This document shows, one piece after another, positions 1 through 6,859 of a stretch of DNA of 8,450 nucleotides. How positions within the stretch are numbered: position 1 is the first letter of the stretch; each line of letters begins with the position of its first letter. Below the pieces are notes generated by a model that saw only the letters and a list, made by a program, of their open reading frames with translations, was not told where the DNA came from and did not search any database. The DNA is from Xanthobacteraceae bacterium. Its GTDB lineage: Bacteria; Pseudomonadota; Alphaproteobacteria; Rhizobiales; Xanthobacteraceae. A program made the position numbers and the translations under genes. Where the stretch lies: contig JASHRR010000231.1 in assembly GCA_030037185.1 (NCBI GenBank), positions 1-8,450 on the forward strand. The letters run 5' to 3'.

Positions 1-453
1 TTTGAAGGCGAACCGCCAAGGCGTACCGGAATCGGTCGTTGGGCCCGGCCTGCCCATCCCCCGCCACGCCCTCGATATTCCAGACCGTATGCCAGAACTG
101 CGCGTCAATGTGTCAACCGCGTCCAGGGTGAGCGTGCCCATGTCCTTGTAGATGTTCAGCGCACGTTCGATGAGCGTACCGATTCCAGCCGGAGGGGTTG
201 CGCTCGCATTGTCGTCCCGATGGCGCAGTCGCTCCGCCCATCGCTGACCCTGACGTATCTGGTCGTCGATGACATCGTATCCGAGCTTGACCCCATGGGC
301 GACCGTGTTGTCAGCACCGTCGGCCGCGGTGGTTCCGCCCGGCGTCGATTTTGCGCGACCGGGGAAACCGGCCCCACGGACATAAGCCATCGAATCACGA
401 ATCGGCGCGTCACGCTCAAGGTCCGGCCTGTGATGCCGTTCAACCTTGTCCAT
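1..453 (-). CDS. Partial conserved-type protein of unknown function (3' end beyond window)
   Basis: Reading leftward from ATG at 453, 151 codons stay open to the window edge, so only the N-terminal part is seen. The start is set by a near-perfect AGGAGGT six bases upstream. I do not recognise a named family. Residues 1-50 are charged and low in predicted structure. Residues 51-78 form a likely amphipathic helix containing GYDVIDDQIRQGQRWAERLR, and a second probable helix lies at 91-118 (IGTLIERALN, then IYKDMGTLTL). Two amphipathic helices without hydrophobic segments or signal peptide suggest a small cytosolic helical protein, loosely reminiscent of phasin-like or scaffold proteins, but that is only an impression. 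It lies 96 bp behind the oxidoreductase gene on the same strand and is probably in its operon. The opposite-strand and out-of-frame readings here lack a comparable start site. Confidence 0.72.
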   Translation of the reverse strand, partial: MDKVERHHRPDLERDAPIRDSMAYVRGAGFPGRAKSTPGGTTAADGADNTVAHGVKLGYDVIDDQIRQGQRWAERLRHRDDNASATPPAGIGTLIERALNIYKDMGTLTLDAVDTLTRSSGIRSGISRAWRGMGRPGPTTDSGTPWRFAFK

Positions 454-459
454 GGCCTG

Positions 460-466
460 ACCTCCT
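460..466 (-). promoter_or_regulatory. Strong Shine-Dalgarno site (AGGAGGT) for the partial gene
   Basis: The minus strand reads AGGAGGT followed by six bases and then ATG at 453. This fixes the start of the downstream gene even though the same frame is open back to the oxidoreductase stop codon. It is much stronger than the site of the upstream oxidoreductase, so the second gene may be translated more efficiently. Confidence 0.8.
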
Positions 467-549
467 CCCCTGTCGGGCTCTCGACCGATGCGTGACAGGT
501 CATCCTCGCCCGCGATGTCGTCCACGATAATCCACGAAATACATGGCAC

Positions 550-2754
550 TCATGGATGGTCGTATCCGACGATGTCCTCCAGCGGCGGCCATTTCGCAAT
601 CGCATGGGCGGCGAGGCGCCCGGACATGACGGCCGCCTCCACGCATCCTGCATTATATCCGCAATCTGTCCAATCCCCCGCGATCGTCATATTGTCATAA
701 GTATTATCGAGAGGAGAGATACGATAACGCAACGTTCCCGGTAGCATTAATACGTAACGATCTGTCGGATTTACGTTCGCGGTCCAGTATTGCGACGAAA
801 ATCGGTTTTCCCCACGGGCGGGCGGACTCTCCCGACCTGGCTCGGTCGGATCGGACAGTAGATCCCACCGGAATTCTCCGGCGCGTCGGTTTGCTTTGGG
901 CCACAGACGATGAACCTGATGATTCAGGAAGTCGATCGCGGCACGCTTTACTTCATCGACCCGGGCCGCCTCGTATCCATTATCGGAACGATCCGGCGGT
1001 GGCGGCGTATCTGTCAGAACACCACAGAAATACGCAACCGATCTGGGCTCATGTTTCCAATCTTCTTGCGGAACCACGTGCCCCATGTCGGCCCATGTGT
1101 CGAACGGCTTGGCGAAAGCCGATAGAATAACCGGCGGGTCGATCCACCCGAGCTGACGCATGTCCTGTCTCATCCATATCTGGAATGTTTGCGTCGCCAC
1201 GGTTTTGACGTTCTGGACCATGTCGCGCCATCGCGCGTCGCGTTCTAGAATTTCCCGGCAGACAAATGGAATGGCCCCAACACTGACGCCCAGAACGACG
1301 AAATCGAAGTCGTGCGTGACGCGCAATGTTTTAGTCGCAGTCTTTCGCCGGTCCCAGTGCGACTCGAACCTTAAGCCTTCGCGCTGAAGGCGGGCTCCGT
1401 TGACGAGTTGGTGGAAATCCGGGGCTGACGGCCAGCACGGTACGCCCTTGACGTCGATCAGCGGCCGATATTCGCCGCCGCCGTCGACCTGCGCCTGAAC
1501 GTCGAACTCAAGTGCTTCAACATAAGGCCGCTCGCCGGGAAGCTGTGCTTCGGCGGGACAGAGCTTTACATTCTCGAGCCGATGAAAGAATTCGAAGCGA
1601 ACTCCACGCTTTTTCAAAACTTCATAATACGGTGCAAACACGCAATCTCCCATCCCGGATCGCATCCTCCAGAACAACGTGCCCCGATAGGTGAAAAACA
1701 TGCGTAACGTGCCGCGCAACGCCGGTCCTGCGGCCATCCTAGGACGCGCGGGATCGCCGTCTTCGTAGGCCAGCGCCAGGTCATACAGGCCCCTTAAGAA
1801 GGCGGAGTTCAGCGCGCGCTCCGAGGCCCCATTTATGCGCAACCATTCGCGGCATTCGTAGTCGTCCAGGGCGCTCAGGCCGCGCGGGTCGGTCAGCAGC
1901 CGGAAACGCACGGCGCCAATCAGGAATGCCAGTACAAGGTCGACGACCTCCCATTTGCAACGGATGTCATCGTCCTCGGCAATCAGGGTCTCAAGCTGGA
2001 TCCGGACCCTGGACACCACCGCTTCGACCAAGCGCCCAAACAGGTTTTCAGGGAACGTGGGTAAGAACTTCACGGCCGCATCGAGCAGCGCTAGCGCCTC
2101 GCTCAATCCGGCGGCGGTCGACAGAACGCCCAGTTTCAGAAGGTGCGAGAGTTTGGCGACGAGCGATCGAACATTTCCCTGGGCTGACTCGCTGTCTTCG
2201 GCCGGCCACCCTGAGTCGCTGACATCTTCCCACTCGGAGTCGGGTTGGTCAGCTTCTCGCCGCGTATGCGCCACAAACAGCAGAGTCCGCAGCAGGACCA
2301 GCGTACGCAAGAAATAGCTGCGAATTGTGAACGGATTGAATGTCGTGAACGGATCGCCCGGCAAGCCCTTAACCGGAGGAAAATGGGTCAGCCATTTCGA
2401 CCATCCGATCAGCTGCGAGTAATCCGCAACGCCGACATGGGGCTCGGAAAAAAACGCATCACGCCAATCGGCGATCGAGCAAATACGAGGATCGCGTCCA
2501 AGTTCTGCGTAACACTCGCGTAACAGCTGAAAGGCATTCTCATAAGAGCCGAGCCAGATATGCAGGCCGTGCTCTTCGATCCGTCCGGCGCGGCCGCGGC
2601 CGGATGCGCCCTTACCACCAAGGCGCCAGCCAGTCTGGTAGATCGTGACCTGGTATTTTCCACGGTGCCGTGGCCGTGTGAGTTCGAATGCCGCCGTAAT
2701 GGACGCACAGCCGCCCCCTACAATGGCCACCTTGATCGGCCGATCCGACCGCAT
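550..2754 (-). CDS. FAD-dependent oxidoreductase, amine oxidase / phytoene desaturase-like superfamily
   Basis: A 734-residue protein with the architecture of flavin amine oxidases and carotenoid desaturases. The N-terminal Rossmann strand and dinucleotide loop are at residues 8-25 (KVAIVGGGCASITAAFEL); the third glycine of the usual GxGxxG is Ser18. It continues into the second FAD motif GWRLGGKGASGR at 42-53, then EEHGLHIWLGSYENAF at 60-75. The C-terminal FAD-binding segment is at 691-719, with Gly693-Asp694 and a helix ending SGRLAAHAI. The middle 500 residues, presumably the substrate domain, are longer than in most desaturases. The chosen ATG puts the first beta strand directly at residue 7, as expected; its ribosome binding site is weak (GAG-rich). 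There is no signal peptide, so it is probably cytosolic or membrane-peripheral. Substrate is unknown; the fold suggests dehydrogenation or isomerisation of a hydrophobic compound. It is the first gene of a leftward pair. Confidence 0.85.
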   Translation of the reverse strand: MRSDRPIKVAIVGGGCASITAAFELTRPRHRGKYQVTIYQTGWRLGGKGASGRGRAGRIEEHGLHIWLGSYENAFQLLRECYAELGRDPRICSIADWRDAFFSEPHVGVADYSQLIGWSKWLTHFPPVKGLPGDPFTTFNPFTIRSYFLRTLVLLRTLLFVAHTRREADQPDSEWEDVSDSGWPAEDSESAQGNVRSLVAKLSHLLKLGVLSTAAGLSEALALLDAAVKFLPTFPENLFGRLVEAVVSRVRIQLETLIAEDDDIRCKWEVVDLVLAFLIGAVRFRLLTDPRGLSALDDYECREWLRINGASERALNSAFLRGLYDLALAYEDGDPARPRMAAGPALRGTLRMFFTYRGTLFWRMRSGMGDCVFAPYYEVLKKRGVRFEFFHRLENVKLCPAEAQLPGERPYVEALEFDVQAQVDGGGEYRPLIDVKGVPCWPSAPDFHQLVNGARLQREGLRFESHWDRRKTATKTLRVTHDFDFVVLGVSVGAIPFVCREILERDARWRDMVQNVKTVATQTFQIWMRQDMRQLGWIDPPVILSAFAKPFDTWADMGHVVPQEDWKHEPRSVAYFCGVLTDTPPPPDRSDNGYEAARVDEVKRAAIDFLNHQVHRLWPKANRRAGEFRWDLLSDPTEPGRESPPARGENRFSSQYWTANVNPTDRYVLMLPGTLRYRISPLDNTYDNMTIAGDWTDCGYNAGCVEAAVMSGRLAAHAIAKWPPLEDIVGYDHP

Positions 2755-2781
2755 TCCATACTCTACTCTGCATTCATGTTA

Positions 2782-2803
2782 CTGGAATAGCGACTATTTC
2801 CAG
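2782..2803. repeat. Imperfect inverted repeat in the oxidoreductase leader
   Basis: CTGGAATAG, a CGA spacer, then CTATTTCCAG: the arms match over nine bases with one bulged base. It lies 28-49 bases upstream of the oxidoreductase start and downstream of its predicted promoter. It would be either a repressor operator just past the transcription start or a small hairpin in the 5' leader. There is no U-tract, so it is not an intrinsic terminator. Confidence 0.4.
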
Positions 2804-2830
2804 CGGAATGGCAACCTATCCCGCGACGCG

Positions 2831-2860
2831 ATTGTGGCTCGATCTAGGGATATACGTCAA
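2831..2860 (-). promoter_or_regulatory. Candidate sigma70-type promoter for the oxidoreductase operon
   Basis: On the minus strand TTGACG (2860-2855; 5 of 6 matches to TTGACA) is followed after 18 bases by CACAAT (2836-2831; 4 of 6 matches to TATAAT). Transcription would begin near 2824, giving a leader of about 70 bases that includes the imperfect palindrome. It is the best leftward promoter match I found; hexamer matches of this quality do occur by chance. Confidence 0.38.
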
Positions 2861-2915
2861 TACGCGATGGTCGGCGATTTCCCAATTCCGAGCCGGCCCA
2901 AAAAATAATCGCCAG

Positions 2916-2931
2916 TGTGAACGCCTTCACA
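2916..2931. promoter_or_regulatory. CRP/FNR-family-type operator palindrome (TGTGA-N6-TCACA)
   Basis: The sequence TGTGAACGCCTTCACA contains both half-sites of the CRP consensus exactly, and the symmetry extends one base inward on each side (TGTGAA/TTCACA). Its centre, 2923.5, is about 72 bases upstream of the start expected for the rightward TATAAT box, close to the -71.5 position used by class I CRP-dependent promoters. The rightward promoter has no good -35 box, typical of activator-dependent promoters. Relative to the leftward promoter the centre is near -100. A further lone TGTGA half-site occurs at 2958-2962. Binding by a CRP-family protein is inferred; the local regulator is unknown. 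Confidence 0.55.
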
Positions 2932-2983
2932 TACACGGTGCGTTCGCGCCGACATCGTGTGAGCACCAAGGACAGTCTGAACT

Positions 2984-2989
2984 TATAAT
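2984..2989 (+). promoter_or_regulatory. TATAAT -10 box, candidate promoter of the protease/STAND operon
   Basis: A perfect TATAAT hexamer lies 182 bases upstream of the C25-like gene. At 16-18 bases upstream there is only a weak -35 (at best 3 of 6 matches) and no extended -10 TGN. Together with the CRP-like palindrome 52 bases upstream this suggests activator-dependent initiation near 2995. The resulting leader would be about 175 bases long, which is long for a bacterial mRNA, so a second promoter nearer the gene remains possible. Confidence 0.38.
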
Positions 2990-3160
2990 TGATTTATCCG
3001 TCGTCCTTGTACAAAATGCCTTCGAAACAGGGATCGCTGAATACAAAATACGCGGTATCCGAGTCCGGTTTGGACCTGTTGCCATTCCGCCGCTGGATGC
3101 GTTTTGTTGACCTGGAATTCCCGCCGTGTTGGCTGGGTTTGGGCACTACGGGTTTATGCG

Positions 3161-3165
3161 GGAGG
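3161..3165 (+). promoter_or_regulatory. Ribosome binding site GGAGG deciding the start of the C25-like gene
   Basis: GGGAGGA precedes the ATG at 3171, with GGAGG five bases away. This supports ATG 3171 over the in-frame GTG at 3126, which has no recognisable Shine-Dalgarno site and would add 15 residues upstream of the natural N-terminus. Confidence 0.7.
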
Positions 3166-3170
3166 AAGTT

Positions 3171-4673
3171 ATGGACCAGGATCTGCTGGTTTTTAACGGT
3201 ATCGACGCCACTACCGGCGCGTACCTGCAAAGCCCGATGTCCGCGAGCGAGGTATCGCTGCTGGCGCGCGGCGAAACGCTCGATTCCGAGCATGTGGCCG
3301 AGCTCAAAGCGCGCCACCAGAGGGAATCGCAGGGCTACTATGGCATCATCGAAGGCGTCGACCCCAAAGACCTCGCGCAGACCGGTTGGGGCGTCATCTT
3401 CCCCTACAACCACGACCCGGCGATCCGTGAGGCGCTGGCACCTCTGCTCGATCTGCGCCGCGCCCAGGCCGCGGCGAAGAACGAACGCTACTACCGCGAA
3501 TACATCGGCGCCGCGGCTTACCGTCCGGGCGAATCGAAGACCGCGTTTCTAGAGCGGCAGGGCGCCGGCCCGGGGCCGGCCGATCCAGACAAGGTACCCT
3601 ATTATCTGCTCCTGGTCGGCGATCCGCAGGCCATCCCCTACCGATTTCAATACCAGCTGGACGTACAATATGCCGTCGGGCGTATCGCATTCGACACCCC
3701 GGACGAGTACGCGCGGTATGCCCGCAGCGTTGCGCGGGCGGAGACGGGCGGGCTGGCGCTGGCGCGGTGCGCGGCGTTTTTCGGCGCGGCCAATCCGGGC
3801 GACCCAGCCACCAATATGAGCGCGATTGACCTGGTGGCACCGCTCGCGGAGTTCGCCGTTAGAGACCAGCCGGGTTGGACAATTGACACGATCCCGCCGG
3901 GAGAAGCTGTCAAGACGCGCCTCGCGAGCCTGCTGGGCGGAGCCGATACGCCCGCCCTGCTGTTCACCGCGAGCCACGGTCTGTCCTGGCCCAACGGACA
4001 CGCGCGGCAGCTCGCCGAACAGGGGGCACTGATTTGCCAGGATTGGCCTGGCCCTTCGCGGAAGCCGCCGCCCTCGCCCGACTCCTACTTTACCGGCGAT
4101 GACCTTGCGCCCGACGCGCGCATGCTTGGGCTGATCGGGATGCATTTCGCCTGCTATGGTGCCGGCACCCCACAGTACGACGATTATGCGTATACAGCTC
4201 GGGGCGCTACCAAGCGCGGGGCTATCGCGCCATGCGGATTTGTGGCGCGGCTGCCGCAGCGGATGTTGGCGCATCCGCGCGGCGGCGCGCTGGCAGTGAT
4301 CGCACACGTCGAGCGCGTCTGGAGCTGCTCCTTCAAGTGGACGGGCGGGGTACGGCAATTGCAGACGTTCCAAAGCACGCTGAAGCGCCTGATGGAAGGC
4401 CATCCCGTAGGGTCGGCGCTGGAATACTTCAACAGCCGGTACGCGGAGCTTTCCAGCGATCTTTCGAGCGAGCTTGAAGACATAAAATACGGCAAGACTC
4501 CCAACGACTACGAGTTGGCTGGCATGTGGACCGCGAACAACGACGCGCGCAGCTACTCGGTAATTGGAGATCCAGCGGTGCGGCTGCATCTGGCGGCCGA
4601 TGCCGCAGCCGAGATGCGCCCCGTCACTGCGGCGCCGATTGAGGTGAAATCCGCGACGCCTCCATCTCCGTAA
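3171..4673 (+). CDS. Caspase-like cysteine peptidase homologue, family C25 (gingipain-like fold)
   Basis: A 500-residue protein with the signatures of clan CD, family C25. Residues 145-172 resemble the strand pair of this fold ([12 protein letters not shown], then YAVGRIAF). The catalytic His is expected at 269 in FTASHGLSW and the catalytic Cys at 328 in [10 protein letters not shown] conserved block [12 protein letters not shown] follows, and the family-typical [11 protein letters not shown] is at 462-472. Both dyad residues are present, so it should be active. Unlike secreted gingipains it has no signal peptide, propeptide-like leader or C-terminal sorting domain, so it should act in the cytosol. 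It is the first gene of the rightward operon with CHAT-SIR2 and STAND genes, which argues for a caspase-like effector or signalling protease rather than nutrient proteolysis. Substrate is unknown. The C-terminal 20 residues are Ala/Pro-rich and probably disordered. Confidence 0.83.
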   Translation: MDQDLLVFNGIDATTGAYLQSPMSASEVSLLARGETLDSEHVAELKARHQRESQGYYGIIEGVDPKDLAQTGWGVIFPYNHDPAIREALAPLLDLRRAQAAAKNERYYREYIGAAAYRPGESKTAFLERQGAGPGPADPDKVPYYLLLVGDPQAIPYRFQYQLDVQYAVGRIAFDTPDEYARYARSVARAETGGLALARCAAFFGAANPGDPATNMSAIDLVAPLAEFAVRDQPGWTIDTIPPGEAVKTRLASLLGGADTPALLFTASHGLSWPNGHARQLAEQGALICQDWPGPSRKPPPSPDSYFTGDDLAPDARMLGLIGMHFACYGAGTPQYDDYAYTARGATKRGAIAPCGFVARLPQRMLAHPRGGALAVIAHVERVWSCSFKWTGGVRQLQTFQSTLKRLMEGHPVGSALEYFNSRYAELSSDLSSELEDIKYGKTPNDYELAGMWTANNDARSYSVIGDPAVRLHLAADAAAEMRPVTAAPIEVKSATPPSP

Positions 4674-4789
4674 CGGCGCGCCCGGGCGCCGACGGCAAGG
4701 TGGACGAAGCATTGCGATCAGGGTGCGGGCCAATCGGACGGAGGTCATTAGGTACAGTTTATCGTCGCGCGATAAAAAGGGACGCCAAA
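4674..4789 (+). other. Spacer between C25-like and CHAT-SIR2 genes with a GC palindrome
   Basis: A 116-bp gap. A 12-bp perfect palindrome GCGCCCGGGCGC lies at 4678-4689 just after the stop codon, but with no loop room and no U-tract it is not a convincing terminator; it could modestly attenuate or stabilise the mRNA. The frame of the next gene is open back to a GTG at 4700, but this part has no protein-like character and a better start lies at 4790. No independent promoter is obvious. Confidence 0.5.
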
Positions 4790-6859
4790 ATGGATTACGC
4801 CGATCTAGAAGTTCGCATCCTCAAGAAGGATGCCAACGGGTATCCCGTCGAAATCACGTTCAACGGCGAACAGGAGTTTCCCCGTGGCGTTCTCTCTCCC
4901 GATCTGCCGGTTTTGACCGCCGGTGCAGCCTCCGGCCTGGACGGCGTGAGGATGTTCCAGTGGCTCTTCTCCGACGACGCACTCAAAACCGCCTGGGCAA
5001 ACGCGCGCGGCCAGAAGCCACAACGTCGCATCCGGCTGCGCATCGACGAAGGCGCTCCGGAACTGCACCGGATCCCCTGGGAGCTCCTGCGCGACATCGG
5101 CGAAGGCGGCGTGGCGCTCGATTTAGCTGCCTGCGAAGCTACTCCCTTCTCCCGCTACATCGCGGGCGCGTGGGTTCCCGGAAGTCCCATCCTCAAGCGG
5201 CCCGTCCACGTCCTCGTCGCCGTCGCGAACCCGAGCAATCTCGCCGATTTCGGACTCCCTGCCATTGACCCGGACGCCGAGTTTAAGCTGCTGCAGGACG
5301 CGGTCGCAGGCAACTCGAACATTAAACTCCAGAAGCTCGAAGGTCCCTGCACACTAGAGGCGATCGATGCGGCCCTTCGCAAGGGAATCCACATTCTGCA
5401 TTTCGTCGGACACGGCAAATACGCGGACGGAACGTCCGTCCTGTTCCTGTGCGACGCGCAGGGCAAGGTGCGACGCGCCAAGGATACCGATATCGCCGAA
5501 ATGTTCGTGCGCCAACTTGTCGATGCCGGCGCCCAGGCTGACGACAAGCTGCGCCTAGTCTATCTCTCCAGTTGCCAGACCGCGACTCGCGCCCCCACCG
5601 AAGCCTTCCGCGGGCTTGCGCCCCGCCTGGTCGCCGCCGGCCTACCGGCCGTGCTTGCGATGCAGGACCTCGTCCCCATCAACACCGCCACCGAATTCAG
5701 CCGGAGCTTCTACGGCGAGCTGATCGAGCACGGCCAGGTGGATCGCGCCTCGAACGCCGCGCGGGCCTCGGTGATGACCGCCCGTCTTCCGGGCGCTGCC
5801 ATCCCGGCGTTGTTCATGCGTCTACGGTCCGGGCAGTTGCTCGGAAAACGCGGAATGATCCTGGGCGATGTCAGCGACGCCTACTGGCGCACACTGGTCA
5901 GCAAGATCCGGCGTGGGCAATGCACGCCGATTCTCGGGCCAGGCGTCGCCTCCGAGTTACTTCCCACTCACGAGGACCTGGCGCGAGCGCTAGCATCAGG
6001 CCGCTATCCGTTCGCCGACACGGCCGACCTGCGGCGCGTAAGCCAGTTCCTGGGAACCATGGATAACGACGACATGCGGCATCGCGTGCTGGATCACCTC
6101 ACGGCCTCCCTGCGCCGCCATCTCGGATCGTCCAACGGCACCGCAAAGATTGGCACCCTCTCCGACCTCCAATTGGATCAGTGGAACCGTCTCAGCCAAA
6201 CCTTTGAGACAGAGATTCACCAGCAGTTGGCCTCCTTGGGTCTCCCGCTCTACCTGACCACCAATTTCGACAACTTCCTGATGCGGGCGCTCGAGGCGAA
6301 ACTCGGAGGAAACGGCAAAGTTCGCCGAGAGCCGGTAATTTGGCGCGAACCACGGGCGGAGCGTGCGGTCTTGAGTCCGCCGCCGGCTGCCGACAATCCC
6401 GTCGTGCTGCATCTGTTTGGAACTGACGAGCCCCGCGATGCACTTGACCTTGAGCAGATCCTGGATGAGTGGGTGCTGACCGAGGACGACCACCTCGAAT
6501 ATCTGGCGCAAATCTCGCACGACCATGAAATCTTTTTGCCCGCGAGCGTCAATGCGCTGCTGGCCAAAAATACCCTCCTGTTCCTCGGCTACCGGCTGGA
6601 GGATTTGGACCTGAAGGTGATCCTGCGCGGCTTGCTGAAGTACTTGGACCTGGACAAGTACGATCGTATGCAGCTCGCTGTGCAAATTGAAACAGAGAAT
6701 CCGGACGCCTCGATTCAAAGAGAAGTCACCGACTACTTCCAACAGTTTTTCCGGGGATGCTTTCGCTCGTCCAAGTCGGACGTGAAGATTTACTGGGGCA
6801 GTGCCCACCAGTTCATGGCGGACCTGATGGTGCATATGCAGGAGTCACCCAATGGCTGA
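4790..6859 (+). CDS. CHAT-domain cysteine peptidase fused to SIR2-like domain
   Basis: A 689-residue two-effector protein. Residues 1-125 form an N-terminal region ending in IPWELL, typical before CHAT. The CHAT (caspase HetF-associated with TPRs) domain spans about 150-345, with the catalytic His at 208 (HFVGHGKY) and Cys at 262 (YLSSCQTA). A SIR2-like domain follows from about 366: nucleotide-binding loop PILGPGVAS (380-388), LTTNFDNFL (489-497) with the NAD-site Asn492, VVLHLFG (538-544) with His541, and LFLGYRLEDLDLK (597-609). CHAT proteins are caspase-fold proteases; SIR2-like domains of this type act as NAD+-depleting effectors in defence systems. Both sets of key residues are kept. 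ATG 4790 is preferred: AAGGGA lies seven bases upstream, and the alternative GTG at 4700 lacks support. There are no membrane segments. The gene end overlaps the STAND gene by 8 nt, so the two products are probably partners. Confidence 0.85.
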   Translation: MDYADLEVRILKKDANGYPVEITFNGEQEFPRGVLSPDLPVLTAGAASGLDGVRMFQWLFSDDALKTAWANARGQKPQRRIRLRIDEGAPELHRIPWELLRDIGEGGVALDLAACEATPFSRYIAGAWVPGSPILKRPVHVLVAVANPSNLADFGLPAIDPDAEFKLLQDAVAGNSNIKLQKLEGPCTLEAIDAALRKGIHILHFVGHGKYADGTSVLFLCDAQGKVRRAKDTDIAEMFVRQLVDAGAQADDKLRLVYLSSCQTATRAPTEAFRGLAPRLVAAGLPAVLAMQDLVPINTATEFSRSFYGELIEHGQVDRASNAARASVMTARLPGAAIPALFMRLRSGQLLGKRGMILGDVSDAYWRTLVSKIRRGQCTPILGPGVASELLPTHEDLARALASGRYPFADTADLRRVSQFLGTMDNDDMRHRVLDHLTASLRRHLGSSNGTAKIGTLSDLQLDQWNRLSQTFETEIHQQLASLGLPLYLTTNFDNFLMRALEAKLGGNGKVRREPVIWREPRAERAVLSPPPAADNPVVLHLFGTDEPRDALDLEQILDEWVLTEDDHLEYLAQISHDHEIFLPASVNALLAKNTLLFLGYRLEDLDLKVILRGLLKYLDLDKYDRMQLAVQIETENPDASIQREVTDYFQQFFRGCFRSSKSDVKIYWGSAHQFMADLMVHMQESPNG
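6840..6844 (+). promoter_or_regulatory. Internal ribosome binding site AGGAG for the STAND gene
   Basis: AGGAG lies within the last codons of the CHAT-SIR2 gene, seven bases before the ATG at 6852. With the 8-nt gene overlap it indicates translational coupling, which tends to keep the two proteins in fixed proportion. Confidence 0.65.

Larger units (their letters stand above)
2755..3170. other. Divergent intergenic regulatory region
   Basis: A 416-bp gap separates the leftward oxidoreductase operon from the rightward protease/STAND operon. It contains an exact TGTGA-N6-TCACA palindrome, a TATAAT hexamer facing right, a leftward -35/-10 pair and an imperfect palindrome in the leftward leader, each listed separately. 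Open frames through it (for example 2808-3110 on the plus strand) have no ribosome binding site or recognisable motif and look like chance. It is visibly more AT-rich than the flanking genes, especially around 2900-3060, as expected for promoter DNA. No terminator is seen, which fits a divergent arrangement. Confidence 0.75.

Noticed and set aside
500..553. 17-codon mini-ORF on the minus strand whose ATG overlaps the oxidoreductase TGA (ATGA)
   Set aside because: The overlap resembles translational coupling, but the frame ends after 17 codons and the strong ribosome site belongs to the ATG at 453.
156..653. 165-codon minus-strand open frame overlapping two genes
   Set aside because: Arg/Ser/Pro-rich translation typical of an out-of-frame shadow; it conflicts with both the oxidoreductase end and the better-supported frame starting at 453.
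2808..3110. 100-codon open frame on the plus strand in the divergent intergenic region
   Set aside because: No ribosome binding site, no recognisable motif, composition unlike the neighbouring proteins, and it covers the likely promoters.
4678..4689. GC-rich 12-bp palindrome after the C25-like gene as a terminator
   Set aside because: No loop and no following T-tract; the genes on both sides are more likely one transcript.
3549..4748. 399-codon minus-strand open frame opposite the C25-like gene
   Set aside because: Antisense to a gene with clear catalytic motifs; Arg-rich translation without motifs, explained by GC-rich codon use.
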